48,815 bases of DNA from Verrucomicrobia bacterium 12-59-8 (lineage in GTDB: Bacteria; Verrucomicrobiota; Verrucomicrobiae; Verrucomicrobiales; Verrucomicrobiaceae), in the NCBI GenBank assembly GCA_002279765.1, contig NCCR01000006.1, positions 1 through 48,815 of the forward strand, read 5' to 3'. The notes beneath the pieces were generated by a model, which did no database searches, was not told where the DNA came from, and saw only the letters and a list, made by a program, of their open reading frames with translations. Position 1 is the stretch's first letter. Every line of letters starts with the position of its first letter. Of the stretch, positions 1 through 9,001 are shown piece after piece. A program made the translations under genes and the position numbers.

Positions 1-1
1 G

Positions 2-181
2 ATGGCCTACAACGAGGAAAAAGAGGCCGCGCTGTGGAAACTGGTGCCTGATGTGACGCCGCTGCACCTGAGCGGCGGGCATTTTGCCATTTTGTACCCG
101 GAGGACGCGCATGCGCCCTGCATCGAGTGGGACAAGCCGGAGCAGGTTTTCAAAGTGGTGGTCAAAGTGGCGGTGGAGTAA
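2..181 (+). CDS. YhcH/YjgK/YiaL family protein, C-terminal part
   Basis: Only the last 59 residues are in the window; the gene begins upstream. The fragment contains FAILYPEDAHAP followed about 18 residues later by KVVVKV, which is the conserved end of the YhcH/YjgK/YiaL (DUF386) family: small cupin-like proteins related to EbgC and NanQ. Family members bind a metal through His and Glu residues in this barrel and act on sugar anomers or are found with sialic acid and galactoside genes. The His in PEDAHAP is the expected ligand. A short weak hairpin (ACCCG/CGGGT, 182-200) follows the stop without a T-run. The family call is firm for a fragment; substrate is unknown. Confidence 0.8.
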   Translation: MAYNEEKEAALWKLVPDVTPLHLSGGHFAILYPEDAHAPCIEWDKPEQVFKVVVKVAVE

Positions 182-230
182 ACCCGCCGTAAAAACGGGT
201 GTACTGGGGGCGTAGGTTTGCCTCCCCCTA

Positions 231-2843
231 ATGAAGCTGACTCCTGTTGTTCTCTTTTGCTCCCTCGCCGTGACTGTTCGCGGCGTGGAGCGTGTGCTCA
301 CCTTTGAGAAAGACGTTCGGCCGATTGTGAAGGAGCACTGCACGCATTGTCATGGGGAGGAGGAGAAGCCGGAGGGTGGGGTGGATCTGCGGCTGCGGCG
401 CTTCATGGACCTGAAGCTGGAGAGCGGCAGCCATGTCGTCGTGGCGGGGAAACCGGAGCAGAGCGAATTGGTGCGCCTGATCAAAAGCGGGGAGATGCCA
501 AAGAAGGGCAAGCAGGTGTCCGCGGAGGAGCTGGCAATCATTGAGCAGTGGATCGCCCAAGGCGCTAAGACCGCGCGGCCTGAGCCTTTGGCGCTAGCCC
601 CGGGACCGATGATTTCAGACGATGACCGCGAGTACTGGGCCTTTCAGCCGGTGCAACGTCCTGCGGTGCCTCGACAGGTGGATACGAAGCAGGTGCGGAC
701 GCCGGTGGATGCTTTTCTACTCAAGTCGATGGCGGACAAGGGGCTCTCCTTTGCGCCCGAGGCCGACCGGCGAACGTTGATCCGCCGTGTGTCGCTTGAT
801 TTGACCGGACTGCTGCCGACGCCGGAGGAGGTGGAGGCGTTTGTGAATGAAAAGTCGCCGCTGGCCTATGAGCAGCTGGTGGAGCGCCTGCTGGCTTCGA
901 AAAACTACGGCGAGCGCTGGGCGCGGCATTGGCTGGATGTGGTGGGCTACGCGGATTCGAACGGCTACTCGGAGGCTGACTCGGTGCGGCCGCAGGCGTG
1001 GCGTTATCGTGATTACGTGATCCGTGCGATGAATGCGGACAAACCCTGGGATGAATTCATTCAGGAGCAGTTGGCGGGGGACGAACTCGCCGGTGCGACG
1101 CATGCGGAATTTCAGCAGGCGGTGCTGGACCCGCATCGTACGGATCAGCTCATCGCCACCGCATTCCTGCGTATGGCACCCGATGGCACGGGAGATGCGC
1201 CTGATGACGCGAAGCTCGCGAAGAACCAGGTCATTGCCGAGCAGATGAAGGTCACGACTTCGTCGTTGATGGCCATGACGGTCGCGTGCGCGCAGTGCCA
1301 TGATCATCGCTACGATCCGATCACGCAGGCAGATTACTATCGGCTGCGCGCCGTGTTTGATCCGGCCTACAACTGGGAGGCATGGCGCTCGCCAGCGCAG
1401 CGGCTTTACTCGCTTTACACCCCGGAAGAACGCGCCAAGGCGGCGGCGATCGAAGGCAAGGCCAAGGAGATCGAGGCCGAAGCACGGGCGATGAGCAAAA
1501 AGTTCCTCGATGAGATTTTCGAGGTCGAGATCAAGAAGGTGCCGGAGGCGGAGCAGGTGGCCTTCCGCATCGCCCGTGACACGCCGAAGGACAAACACAC
1601 GCCGGAGCAGAAGGCGCTGATCAAAAAGTATCCCTCCGCGCTCGCGACCTACTCGCTGAATCTCTATGACCAGAAGAAGCAGGACATTGTGGATGCGAAG
1701 ATGGCCGAAGCCAAAAAGCTGCGGGACACGAAGCCGGTGGAAGGCTTTGTGATGGCGCTGATGGAGGTGAAGGGCCAGATGCCCGTGACCAAGCTTTTCA
1801 ATCGTGGCGATCATGATCAGCCGAAGCAGACATTGACCCCCGGAGAGCTGAGCGTTCTCGCGAGCCCGCAGATCGAGCCTTTCAAACCGGTGCCGGTGAG
1901 CAGCGGGTCCAGCGGACGTCGCCTTGCCTATGCGCAATGGCTGACGAGCGGCAAACATCCGCTGACGGCGCGTGTGCTGGTGAACCGGTTTTGGATGAAT
2001 CACATGGGGCGAGGCATTGTGAACACACCGGGTGATTTCGGACGCCAGGGCGAGCTGCCTACGCATCCAGAACTGCTGGATTACCTTGCCGATGAGTTTG
2101 TGAAGAGCGGCTGGAAGTTGAAGTCACTGCATCGGCTCATTCTGCTGAGCAGTGCCTACCGGCAGGCGTCGGTGAACGCGGCCTCGCTGCACAGCGATCC
2201 CGAGAACAGATTCTATGCGCGGTTCAAACTGCGCCGCATCGATGCTGAGACGCTGCGTGACTCCTTGCTGGCCGTCACCGGCACGCTGGTGCAGACGAGC
2301 TATGGCCCGCCCAGCGGTATCGGTCGCGATCCGCAGGGGCGCGTGGTCACTGGCATCGACAAAGGCACGATCACGCTGAACAAGGTTGATCCCGGTGGTG
2401 CGGACGATTTCCGCCGCTCCATTTACGTGCAGGTGCGACGCAGCAAGCCCGTGACGGTGCTCGACACCTTTGATGCGCCGATCATGACGCCGAATTGCGA
2501 ACTGCGCGCGCAAACCACCGTCGCTCCGCAATCGCTGCTGCTCATGAATGACACCTTTGTGCTCGACAGCTCGCGTCGTCTTGCCGACCGACTGGAGAGT
2601 GGGTCCCCTGGTAATCGTGTGGAGCAGATCAAGCGTGCGTGGGAGCTGCTCTTTGGCAAAGCGGCGACTGAGGCTGATGTCGCTCGTGGCATTGCTTATC
2701 TGGATGAGCAGACGAAGGCGCTGACGCAGTATCACCACGACATCCAGCACGCGAAAGGCGTGGTGCCCAATCCGCCGCAGGAGGCCATGGCCAGCCTGTG
2801 CCAGATCCTTTGCAGCTCGAACCGTTTCCTCTACGTCGAATGA
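231..2843 (+). CDS. DUF1549/DUF1553 secreted protein with cytochrome c-like domain (PSCyt1-PSCyt2-PSD1 type)
   Basis: This 870-residue exported protein belongs to a family greatly expanded in Planctomycetes and Verrucomicrobia. A signal peptide (about residues 1-18) is followed by a C-type haem motif CTHCH at 37-41 with a possible axial Met at 89 (SGEMPKKG). DUF1549 follows from about residue 157 and carries a second CAQCH at 353-357. A charged helical linker spans about 390-520 and DUF1553 covers about 560-825. The family is thought to work in the periplasm with a partner DUF1501 protein, which is the next gene here (ATGA overlap). Its reaction is not established; a redox role in polysaccharide or sulfated-glycan breakdown is an inference from the haem motifs and the sulfatase downstream. 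No clear ribosome site precedes the ATG, and a C-rich stretch lies directly before it. Confidence 0.9.
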   Translation: MKLTPVVLFCSLAVTVRGVERVLTFEKDVRPIVKEHCTHCHGEEEKPEGGVDLRLRRFMDLKLESGSHVVVAGKPEQSELVRLIKSGEMPKKGKQVSAEELAIIEQWIAQGAKTARPEPLALAPGPMISDDDREYWAFQPVQRPAVPRQVDTKQVRTPVDAFLLKSMADKGLSFAPEADRRTLIRRVSLDLTGLLPTPEEVEAFVNEKSPLAYEQLVERLLASKNYGERWARHWLDVVGYADSNGYSEADSVRPQAWRYRDYVIRAMNADKPWDEFIQEQLAGDELAGATHAEFQQAVLDPHRTDQLIATAFLRMAPDGTGDAPDDAKLAKNQVIAEQMKVTTSSLMAMTVACAQCHDHRYDPITQADYYRLRAVFDPAYNWEAWRSPAQRLYSLYTPEERAKAAAIEGKAKEIEAEARAMSKKFLDEIFEVEIKKVPEAEQVAFRIARDTPKDKHTPEQKALIKKYPSALATYSLNLYDQKKQDIVDAKMAEAKKLRDTKPVEGFVMALMEVKGQMPVTKLFNRGDHDQPKQTLTPGELSVLASPQIEPFKPVPVSSGSSGRRLAYAQWLTSGKHPLTARVLVNRFWMNHMGRGIVNTPGDFGRQGELPTHPELLDYLADEFVKSGWKLKSLHRLILLSSAYRQASVNAASLHSDPENRFYARFKLRRIDAETLRDSLLAVTGTLVQTSYGPPSGIGRDPQGRVVTGIDKGTITLNKVDPGGADDFRRSIYVQVRRSKPVTVLDTFDAPIMTPNCELRAQTTVAPQSLLLMNDTFVLDSSRRLADRLESGSPGNRVEQIKRAWELLFGKAATEADVARGIAYLDEQTKALTQYHHDIQHAKGVVPNPPQEAMASLCQILCSSNRFLYVE

Positions 2844-4291
2844 ACCGCCCCCAGCTCTGCTCCCGCCGACACTTCCTGCATGCCAATGGCTACAGCCTGG
2901 GCACCCTGGCGCTTGCCTCGTTGCTGGAGCGCGATGGCTTGCTCGGCGCACCGGTGAAGCCGGAGAGTGTGACCGGTGAGATGCGCTACGATTTGCTGCC
3001 TAAGAAGCCGCACTTTGAGCCGCAGGCGAAGGCGATGATCTCGATGTTCATGATGGGCGGGCCGTCGCAGATGGACCTGTTTGATCCGAAGCCGATGCTC
3101 ACGAAGTACGACGGGCAGAAATTTCCCGGTGAGATCAAGTACGACAACCTCGCGCAGGCTTCATCGAAATGCTTTGGCTCGCCGTGGAAGTTCGCGAAGC
3201 ATGGTGAGTGTGGCATGGAGATCAGCGAGCTGCTGCCGAACCTGAGCAAGGTGGTGGATGAGATCACGCTGATTCGCTCGATGACCTCTGGCGTAAGCAA
3301 TCATGCGCAGGGTCTGTATGCGATGAACGGCGGTCGCATCACCGCAGGACGTCCGGCGCTGGGCTCCTGGCTGACCTATGGTCTGGGCAGCGAGACAGAC
3401 GAACTGCCCGCCTACATGGTGCTCTCGCATCCCGGTGGGCTGCCCACTTTTAGCGGCGAGCATTTTACCAATGGCTGGCTGCCTTCGCTGTTTCAGGGCA
3501 CGCTCGTGCGCGCTGCGGAGCCACGCATTCTGAATCTTGATCCGCCGCCTTCGCTCTCCGGTGCGCCGCAGCAGCGTCAGCTTGATTTGTTGAAGGCTTT
3601 CAACGAGGACCACCTCGCGCTGCATCCTGGAGAGCTTGATCTGCAGGCGCGTATTTCCAGCTATGAACTCGCGGCGAAGATGCAGGTCGCGGCGAAAGAG
3701 GCGCTCGATATTTCGAAGGAGCCTGAATACGTCAAAAAGCTCTACGGCGTCGATAACCCGATCACCAAAGACTACGCCACGCGCTGTATCATTGCGCGGC
3801 GGCTCGTTGAGCGCGGTGTGCGCTATGTGCAGGTGCTCAATGCGGGCCAGTCGTGGGATCAGCACAGCTCGCTCATCACGGCGCTGCCTAAAAATTGCGA
3901 AGCCACCGACCAGCCGAGCGCCGCGCTGCTCATTGATCTCAAGCAGCGCGGTCTGCTCGACAGCACCGTTGTCCACTGGGGCGGTGAGATGGGCCGCCTG
4001 CCCGTGCTGCAAAACGATGCGGGCCGCGAGAAGTGGGGTCGCGACCACAACACCTACGGATTTAGCATGTGGATGGCCGGCGGCGGTTTCAAGAAAGGCT
4101 ACGTCCACGGTGAGACGGATGAATTTGGCCACAAGGCTGTCATCGATGAAGTGAAACACTACGACTACCACGCCACGCTGCTGAAGACCTTCGGCCTTGA
4201 CCACACCAAGCTGACCTACAAGCGCAACGGCCTCGCCGCCTCGCTCACGGACAATCAGGGAGCGAAGGTGGTGGATGAGCTGCTGGCTTGA
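2840..4291 (+). CDS. DUF1501 domain protein, Tat-exported
   Basis: The protein has 483 residues when read from the ATG that overlaps the preceding stop as ATGA; a start 42 bases further upstream is open but would disrupt the export signal. The N-terminus has the twin-arginine pattern CSRRHFLHANG (Arg 9-10) followed by a hydrophobic stretch, so it should be exported folded. The rest is the DUF1501 fold, related to the alkaline phosphatase/sulfatase superfamily, with the family's typical segments MFMMGGPSQMDLFDPKP near the start and HWGGEMGRLP in the last third. DUF1501 genes normally follow DUF1549/DUF1553 genes, as here, and the four-base overlap implies translational coupling. The enzymatic activity of the family is not known. 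Confidence 0.9.
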   Translation: MNRPQLCSRRHFLHANGYSLGTLALASLLERDGLLGAPVKPESVTGEMRYDLLPKKPHFEPQAKAMISMFMMGGPSQMDLFDPKPMLTKYDGQKFPGEIKYDNLAQASSKCFGSPWKFAKHGECGMEISELLPNLSKVVDEITLIRSMTSGVSNHAQGLYAMNGGRITAGRPALGSWLTYGLGSETDELPAYMVLSHPGGLPTFSGEHFTNGWLPSLFQGTLVRAAEPRILNLDPPPSLSGAPQQRQLDLLKAFNEDHLALHPGELDLQARISSYELAAKMQVAAKEALDISKEPEYVKKLYGVDNPITKDYATRCIIARRLVERGVRYVQVLNAGQSWDQHSSLITALPKNCEATDQPSAALLIDLKQRGLLDSTVVHWGGEMGRLPVLQNDAGREKWGRDHNTYGFSMWMAGGGFKKGYVHGETDEFGHKAVIDEVKHYDYHATLLKTFGLDHTKLTYKRNGLAASLTDNQGAKVVDELLA

Positions 4292-4367
4292 AAGCAATGA
4301 ACAAGAAGGCCCATCTAAAGAAGCGGTGTTCGCTGGCCGGTTTGAGATCGAAGCAGGCTTCTACGCC

Positions 4368-5759
4368 ATGAAAACACTCTGCTTCCTCCTGTTGTTCTCC
4401 GTCAGCGCTTTTGCGGCGAAGCCGAACATCATCGTCATTTTCGTCGATAACTTTGGGAACGGCGATCTCGGGTGCTTTGGCTCGAAGCTGCACCGCACGC
4501 CGAATGTGGACCGGCTGGCGGCGGAGGGGACGAAGTTTACCAGCTTCTATGTGGCGAGCGGGGTCTGCACACCGAGTCGTGCGGCATTGATGACGGGCTG
4601 CTATCCGCGCCGGGTGAACATGCATGTAAGTGACACAGGAGGGGCCGTGCTGCAACCGGTGGCGCGCAAGGGGCTCAATCCCGCCGAGGTCACGATGGCG
4701 GAGGTTTTGAAAAGCGCGGGCTATGCGACGATGTGCATCGGCAAATGGCATCTCGGTGATCAGCCGGCGTTTCTGCCGACGAAGCAGGGGTTTGATGATT
4801 TCTTTGGCCTTCCGTACAGCGATGACATGACGAGGGATAAAAAGCCGGATGTTTGGCCGGAGCTGCCGCTGATGCGTGGAGAGAAGGTGATTGAGGCACC
4901 CGCAGACCGCGATCATCTGGTGAAACGCTGCACAGAAGAGGCGGTGAGTTTCATCGAGAAGCATGTGGCGGAGCCGTTCTTTCTCTACCTGCCGCACACG
5001 ATGCCGGGATCGACCGCGTATCCCTTTTCGAGCGAGAACTTTCGCGGCAAGAGTGCGAACGGGGAGTATGGCGACTCGGTGGAGGAGCTCGACTGGAGCA
5101 CCGGGGAGATCATGGCGGCTTTGCAGCGGCTGAAACTTGGGGACAACACGCTCATCGTGTGGACCTCCGACAACGGTGCGGTGAAACGCAATCCGCCGCA
5201 GGGAAGCAATGCGCCGTATCGCGGCTCAGGCTACGACACGTCTGAGGGCGCGATGCGCATGCCCTGTGTGATGCGCTGGCCGGGAAAGATCGCTGCGGGA
5301 GCAGTGAATGACGCGCTGTGCTCGACGATGGACCTGCTGCCGACCTTTGCGAGCCTCGTGGGTGCAAAGCTACCGGAGCAGAAGATCGACGGGCATGACA
5401 TCTCTGCGATCCTCTTCGATGCCAGCAAAACCGCCTCTCCATGGGATGACGATGGTTTCTTCTATTACCGCATGGAGCAGCTGCAGGCGGTGCGCGCGGG
5501 AGACTGGAAGCTCTACCTGCCGCTCGAAGGCAAGTTTAAAACTCTGAGCGGCAAGCAGGAGCCTTCGCCGATGGAGCTGTTCGATGTGCGGCACGATGTC
5601 AGCGAAGATCACGAAGTGTCAGCGCAGCATCCTGAGGTGGTGGAACGCCTGACGCGGCTGGCTGACAAAGCCCGTGGTGACCTGGGCGATCTCAAACGTG
5701 CGGGTTCTGGCCAGCGGGAAGCGGGGATGGTGGAGCATGTGGTGCCGCTCTTGCCTTGA
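4368..5759 (+). CDS. Sulfatase (arylsulfatase family), secreted
   Basis: A 463-residue type I sulfatase with a signal peptide (residues 1-16) read from the ATG at 4368; upstream in-frame starts would bury the signal peptide. The formylglycine motif is C67-TPSR, the GKWHLG motif supplies Lys126 and His128, and SDNG supplies Asp268-Asn269 for the metal. The first metal pair, usually Asp-Asp, reads Asp27-Asn28 (FVDNFGNGDLG). Activity would need Cys67 oxidation by a formylglycine-generating enzyme not seen in this window. It acts outside the cytoplasm on sulfate esters, probably of polysaccharides; substrate cannot be read from sequence. It lies 76 bases behind the DUF1501 gene on the same strand, so co-transcription is likely. 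Confidence 0.9.
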   Translation: MKTLCFLLLFSVSAFAAKPNIIVIFVDNFGNGDLGCFGSKLHRTPNVDRLAAEGTKFTSFYVASGVCTPSRAALMTGCYPRRVNMHVSDTGGAVLQPVARKGLNPAEVTMAEVLKSAGYATMCIGKWHLGDQPAFLPTKQGFDDFFGLPYSDDMTRDKKPDVWPELPLMRGEKVIEAPADRDHLVKRCTEEAVSFIEKHVAEPFFLYLPHTMPGSTAYPFSSENFRGKSANGEYGDSVEELDWSTGEIMAALQRLKLGDNTLIVWTSDNGAVKRNPPQGSNAPYRGSGYDTSEGAMRMPCVMRWPGKIAAGAVNDALCSTMDLLPTFASLVGAKLPEQKIDGHDISAILFDASKTASPWDDDGFFYYRMEQLQAVRAGDWKLYLPLEGKFKTLSGKQEPSPMELFDVRHDVSEDHEVSAQHPEVVERLTRLADKARGDLGDLKRAGSGQREAGMVEHVVPLLP

Positions 5760-5784
5760 GACGCATTGCCTGCTGTGTTACCGT

Positions 5785-6423
5785 ATGACCCGTGGCAGCC
5801 GCTCGCTCATCCTTCTGATACTCGTGATCCTCGCGGGGATCATCGTGCCGTTTGTGATCTGGGGGGCGCAGTTTGATCGAACTTTGAGCCTCGAAGGCGC
5901 GCGCCAGTGGATGGAGGGCTATGGTGCGTGGGCATGGGTGGCGGGAATCGTGCTGCTGGTGGCGGACATCGTGCTGCCGGTGCCTTCGACGGTGGTCATG
6001 TCGGCTCTGGGATGGATGTATGGCTGGTGGGTGGGTGGCGTGATCTGTGTAGCCGGGTCAATGGTTTCTGGTATCATTGCCTATGCCGCATGCCGCTGGC
6101 TGGGGCGTGGTGCGGCGCGCTGGATTGCAGGTGCGGAGGGGCTGCGCCGAGGTGAGGAAATTTTCGAGAAGCGCGGCGGCTGGCTGGTGGCGCTTTCGCG
6201 CTGGATGCCAGTGCTGCCGGAGGCTGTGGCCTGCCTTGCGGGACTGACCAGCATGCGCTGGCGGGTTTTTTTACCGGCGCTGGCCTGTGGATCGGTGCCC
6301 ACGGGGTTTGTGTTTGCGGCGATCGGCCACCTCGGACAAAGCGAGCCCGGCTGGGCTTTTGCTTTGAGCGCCATTGTTCCCGTTCTGCTGTGGCTGGGTG
6401 CGGCGCATGTGCTGAAGCGCTAG
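5785..6423 (+). CDS. DedA/TVP38-type (VTT domain) membrane protein
   Basis: The gene encodes 212 residues when started at the ATG at 5785, 25 bases after the sulfatase stop. An upstream frame exists but overlaps the sulfatase and has no membrane-protein character. About five to six hydrophobic segments are visible. The central part shows the VTT (SNARE-associated) pattern: a re-entrant segment with DIVLPVPSTVVMSALG, then a GRGAARWIAG loop and RWMPVLPEAVACLAG. DedA-type proteins are proton-coupled lipid scramblases or transporters of the inner membrane that recycle polyprenyl-phosphate or phospholipids. The stop overlaps the stop of the convergent gene by four bases. Confidence 0.8.
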   Translation: MTRGSRSLILLILVILAGIIVPFVIWGAQFDRTLSLEGARQWMEGYGAWAWVAGIVLLVADIVLPVPSTVVMSALGWMYGWWVGGVICVAGSMVSGIIAYAACRWLGRGAARWIAGAEGLRRGEEIFEKRGGWLVALSRWMPVLPEAVACLAGLTSMRWRVFLPALACGSVPTGFVFAAIGHLGQSEPGWAFALSAIVPVLLWLGAAHVLKR

Positions 6424-8933
6424 TGCATTTCAATCAACCCGGCGCTGGTAGCCGCCGAACGTGCGAGCTTGCACATTTCACGACGAATGAACCACACGCC
6501 GAGCGGCACCAGCAGAACGATGGCGACGATCGCGACTAGGCCCAGCACGAGCAGCATGTGCAAACCTGCGGCCATCAAAATCGCGGTGACGATGAGCCAG
6601 AGCAGGAGATTCCACCCCAGACTGCGACGGATGCGCAGGAGCAAGCGTACACGCGTGAGGCAGCGGCCGTCGGCATGGAATTCCGTGACACTCAAGAAGG
6701 CGCGGGAAATTTCCGACCAGGGCCAGGCCTCGATGTCAAACCAGCGCCAGCCATCGTCCTCACGAAAGATGATGTGCGCGGATCGGAGCACCTTGCGAAG
6801 CTCCTGCAGCCAGGCGTCACGGGTGGTGCCGGTTTCGCTCCAAAAGCACAGCGTTCCCAGGCTAAGGGTGATTTTGTGCGGCCGGGTGGGCGGCATGATG
6901 TCTGGCAGCAGCGGATGACGGCTGGGCCGTGCGCCCAATTTTAGCATGCCACGCAGCCGCGCCCACTCGCGCACCACGGGCTGCAGGAAGCTCAGCCACC
7001 AGAGCAGCAGACGATCCGGCAGGCCATGAATGCCGGTTGCGGCTGCATTGCGAGCACTGACCTGCCGGGCAGACCAGCACGCAAAGGCCAGCAATCCGAA
7101 GGCCAGCCATGGCTGCTGACAAACGAGTGCGAGCAGAAGCAGCGCGAGCCACAGCAGGCCGGTAAACCATTCCCACCAGCGGAAGCTGGAGGAGGAGTAG
7201 ATCACCTGGAAGGCACCGAGACCCAGTGGGCCGTGGAAGATGCTGCCTTCGATTGGATGATCCGCCGGATGCTGATCCCCATAGATGCCGCCGCGCCAGC
7301 GCGCGCCACCGAGGTATCCGAAGCGCTCGGGGTGTTCCTTCATCAGCAAGGCTTCCGCGCAGCCATAGCCAAACTGCTGCCTTAGATACGCCCGGATGGT
7401 GAAACGCCGATGGTGCCAGACCATCGCCCCGGGGACAAAGAGCAGCCGCCTGCCGGTGTCACGCAGCCGCCAGCAGATGTCCACATCATCACCCGCTGTT
7501 TTGAATTCAGCCCGAAAGCCGCCGATGAGATCAAGCGCGTCCTTCCGAATGGCAAGATTGCAGCCCGGCAGGTGCTCGGCCTCGGTGTCATTGAGCAGCA
7601 CATGCGCTGGTGCCCCCGGGGCAGCAGCCACCACGTGCTCAATGCGATTGCGTGGTGGAGGTGGGATATTGGGACCTCCAGCGGCGGCGACGCTTTCGTC
7701 CTCGAAGGCATGGCTCATGTGCAGGAGCCAATCGGGATGTACAATGCAGTCATCATCGGTGTAAGCGATGATGGAACCGGTGGCGAGCCGGGCACCGAGA
7801 TTGCGGGCGACACTCAGCCCGGCGTGTTCTTGAAACTGGTAGCGCACCTGCGGAAAGCCTTTCGCGATCTCGGCGATTTGCTGGCGGGAGCCGTCGTCGA
7901 TCAGTAGGATCTCGAAGTCGGGATAGCGCAGAGAAACCAATGAATCCAGGCATTGGCTCAGCGTGGCGGCACCATTGTGAGTGCAGATCACGACAGAGAT
8001 CCGTGGCGGTGTGGAGGGGGGGAGCCAGACAGGTGGCAGCGCACGCTGCAGGGCGCAGGCAGGGCGTTCCTTTCTCTCACGATCCACCAGACCAAACTGC
8101 CACTCTGTGATTTCTTTGCCGCCCCGGTGCCATTCGTCCGTGTAGGCAAACCAGACCCCGCCCGCACAGCCACCGCTCAGCAAGCAGTCGTGCTGCCAGC
8201 GCATGACCTCTGCCTGCTGCTGCGGCCCATGGGTGGCGACATCAAGCCCAAACTCGGTGATGAGCAGAGGCCGGTTGCCCGCGAGATTCTGCCATTGAGC
8301 GAGGCAGGCGCGGAAAGCTGCGGCGGATTCCAGATACACGTTCACCGCGATGAAGTCGGCATTGCGTGGCACGAGATAGCCGGTGGACGGATACGTGGCG
8401 TAGCTGATGAGCGTCTGCGGCGCATTGCGGCGGGCGATCTCGATCAGTTTTTCGATGAATGCCCGCACCCGCCGGGGCTTCATCCAGCGCACCAGGGTTT
8501 TCTCGATCTCATTGCCGACGAGGAATGCGGTGATGCAGGAGTGACCGCACAGATTGGCGCATGTGGCGGCGACTTGGATTTTAATCTCACGGCAAAGAGC
8601 GGGGCTGGCGAGGAAATCGACATGCTCACTCCACGGGATGCCAACGATCAGCCGCAGGCCGAGGGCTTCAACTTCGCGCAGCACAGCCGGTGTCGGCAGT
8701 TCGTAGAGGCGCACGGTATTGAAACCCAGCGCAGCGATGTGGCGCAGGTCGGCGGACAGCCGGTCATCTTCAGGAAAGGGCTCACCACGCGAGTTCGGTT
8801 TGAACGGGCCGTAACTGACGCCACGTATGAAATGGGAGGTGCCATCGGCCAGTTGCAGGAACTTTCCTGCCGCCACCACGCGCGTCCCGTGGCTCACGGG
8901 CGGAGGGATGGGAGACGGCGGGGCGGAAGTCAT
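6420..8933 (-). CDS. Glycoside hydrolase (TIM-barrel) - GT2 glycosyltransferase fusion, membrane-anchored
   Basis: This 837-residue protein joins two opposite carbohydrate activities. Residues about 20-300 look like a clan GH-A TIM barrel: GVSYGPFKPN, GFNTVRLYELP, a VGNE motif with candidate acid/base Glu142, and LLITEFGLD with candidate nucleophile Glu227. Residues about 312-560 are a GT-A family 2 glycosyltransferase, with ISVVICTHNG, LLIDDGS, the metal-binding TDDDC, and a GCNLAIRKDAL/GGFRAEF acceptor region. Hydrophobic segments follow at about 590-640, then a soluble region and two further membrane segments near 770-815. No signal peptide is visible, so the hydrolase part would be cytoplasmic unless the topology is unusual. 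It may make and trim an exopolysaccharide or a glycolipid, but that is inference. Related GH-GT2 fusions exist for cyclic glucans, though with other hydrolase families. Confidence 0.8.
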   Translation of the reverse strand: MTSAPPSPIPPPVSHGTRVVAAGKFLQLADGTSHFIRGVSYGPFKPNSRGEPFPEDDRLSADLRHIAALGFNTVRLYELPTPAVLREVEALGLRLIVGIPWSEHVDFLASPALCREIKIQVAATCANLCGHSCITAFLVGNEIEKTLVRWMKPRRVRAFIEKLIEIARRNAPQTLISYATYPSTGYLVPRNADFIAVNVYLESAAAFRACLAQWQNLAGNRPLLITEFGLDVATHGPQQQAEVMRWQHDCLLSGGCAGGVWFAYTDEWHRGGKEITEWQFGLVDRERKERPACALQRALPPVWLPPSTPPRISVVICTHNGAATLSQCLDSLVSLRYPDFEILLIDDGSRQQIAEIAKGFPQVRYQFQEHAGLSVARNLGARLATGSIIAYTDDDCIVHPDWLLHMSHAFEDESVAAAGGPNIPPPPRNRIEHVVAAAPGAPAHVLLNDTEAEHLPGCNLAIRKDALDLIGGFRAEFKTAGDDVDICWRLRDTGRRLLFVPGAMVWHHRRFTIRAYLRQQFGYGCAEALLMKEHPERFGYLGGARWRGGIYGDQHPADHPIEGSIFHGPLGLGAFQVIYSSSSFRWWEWFTGLLWLALLLLALVCQQPWLAFGLLAFACWSARQVSARNAAATGIHGLPDRLLLWWLSFLQPVVREWARLRGMLKLGARPSRHPLLPDIMPPTRPHKITLSLGTLCFWSETGTTRDAWLQELRKVLRSAHIIFREDDGWRWFDIEAWPWSEISRAFLSVTEFHADGRCLTRVRLLLRIRRSLGWNLLLWLIVTAILMAAGLHMLLVLGLVAIVAIVLLVPLGVWFIRREMCKLARSAATSAGLIEMH

Positions 8934-9001
8934 GCAGACGTAAAGTTCACGTTCGGAAGGTCCGAAAAGTGAAGCATTGACGCGTCAAAGGCCAGCTAGA
9001 T
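8934..9001. other. Intergenic spacer upstream of the GH-GT2 gene
   Basis: This 68-base gap between two minus-strand genes holds no open frame. It contains a short inverted repeat TTCGGAAGGTCCGAA, which could be an operator for the downstream fusion gene. I see no convincing -35/-10 pair. Confidence 0.3.

Noticed and set aside
182..230. Hairpins between the YhcH-like gene and the DUF1549 gene as a terminator
   Set aside because: Stems are short or bulged and no T-run follows.
717..2066. A long (449-codon) minus-strand open frame
   Set aside because: It lies entirely inside the DUF1549/DUF1553 gene, is Arg/His/Leu-rich without domain features, and reflects the G+C-rich third positions of the real gene.
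3161..4297. A 378-codon minus-strand frame opposite the DUF1501 gene
   Set aside because: Antisense shadow with biased composition; the plus strand encodes a full recognised family.
7953..8972. A 339-codon plus-strand frame opposite the GH-GT2 gene
   Set aside because: No domain or signal; the minus-strand gene has both catalytic motif sets.
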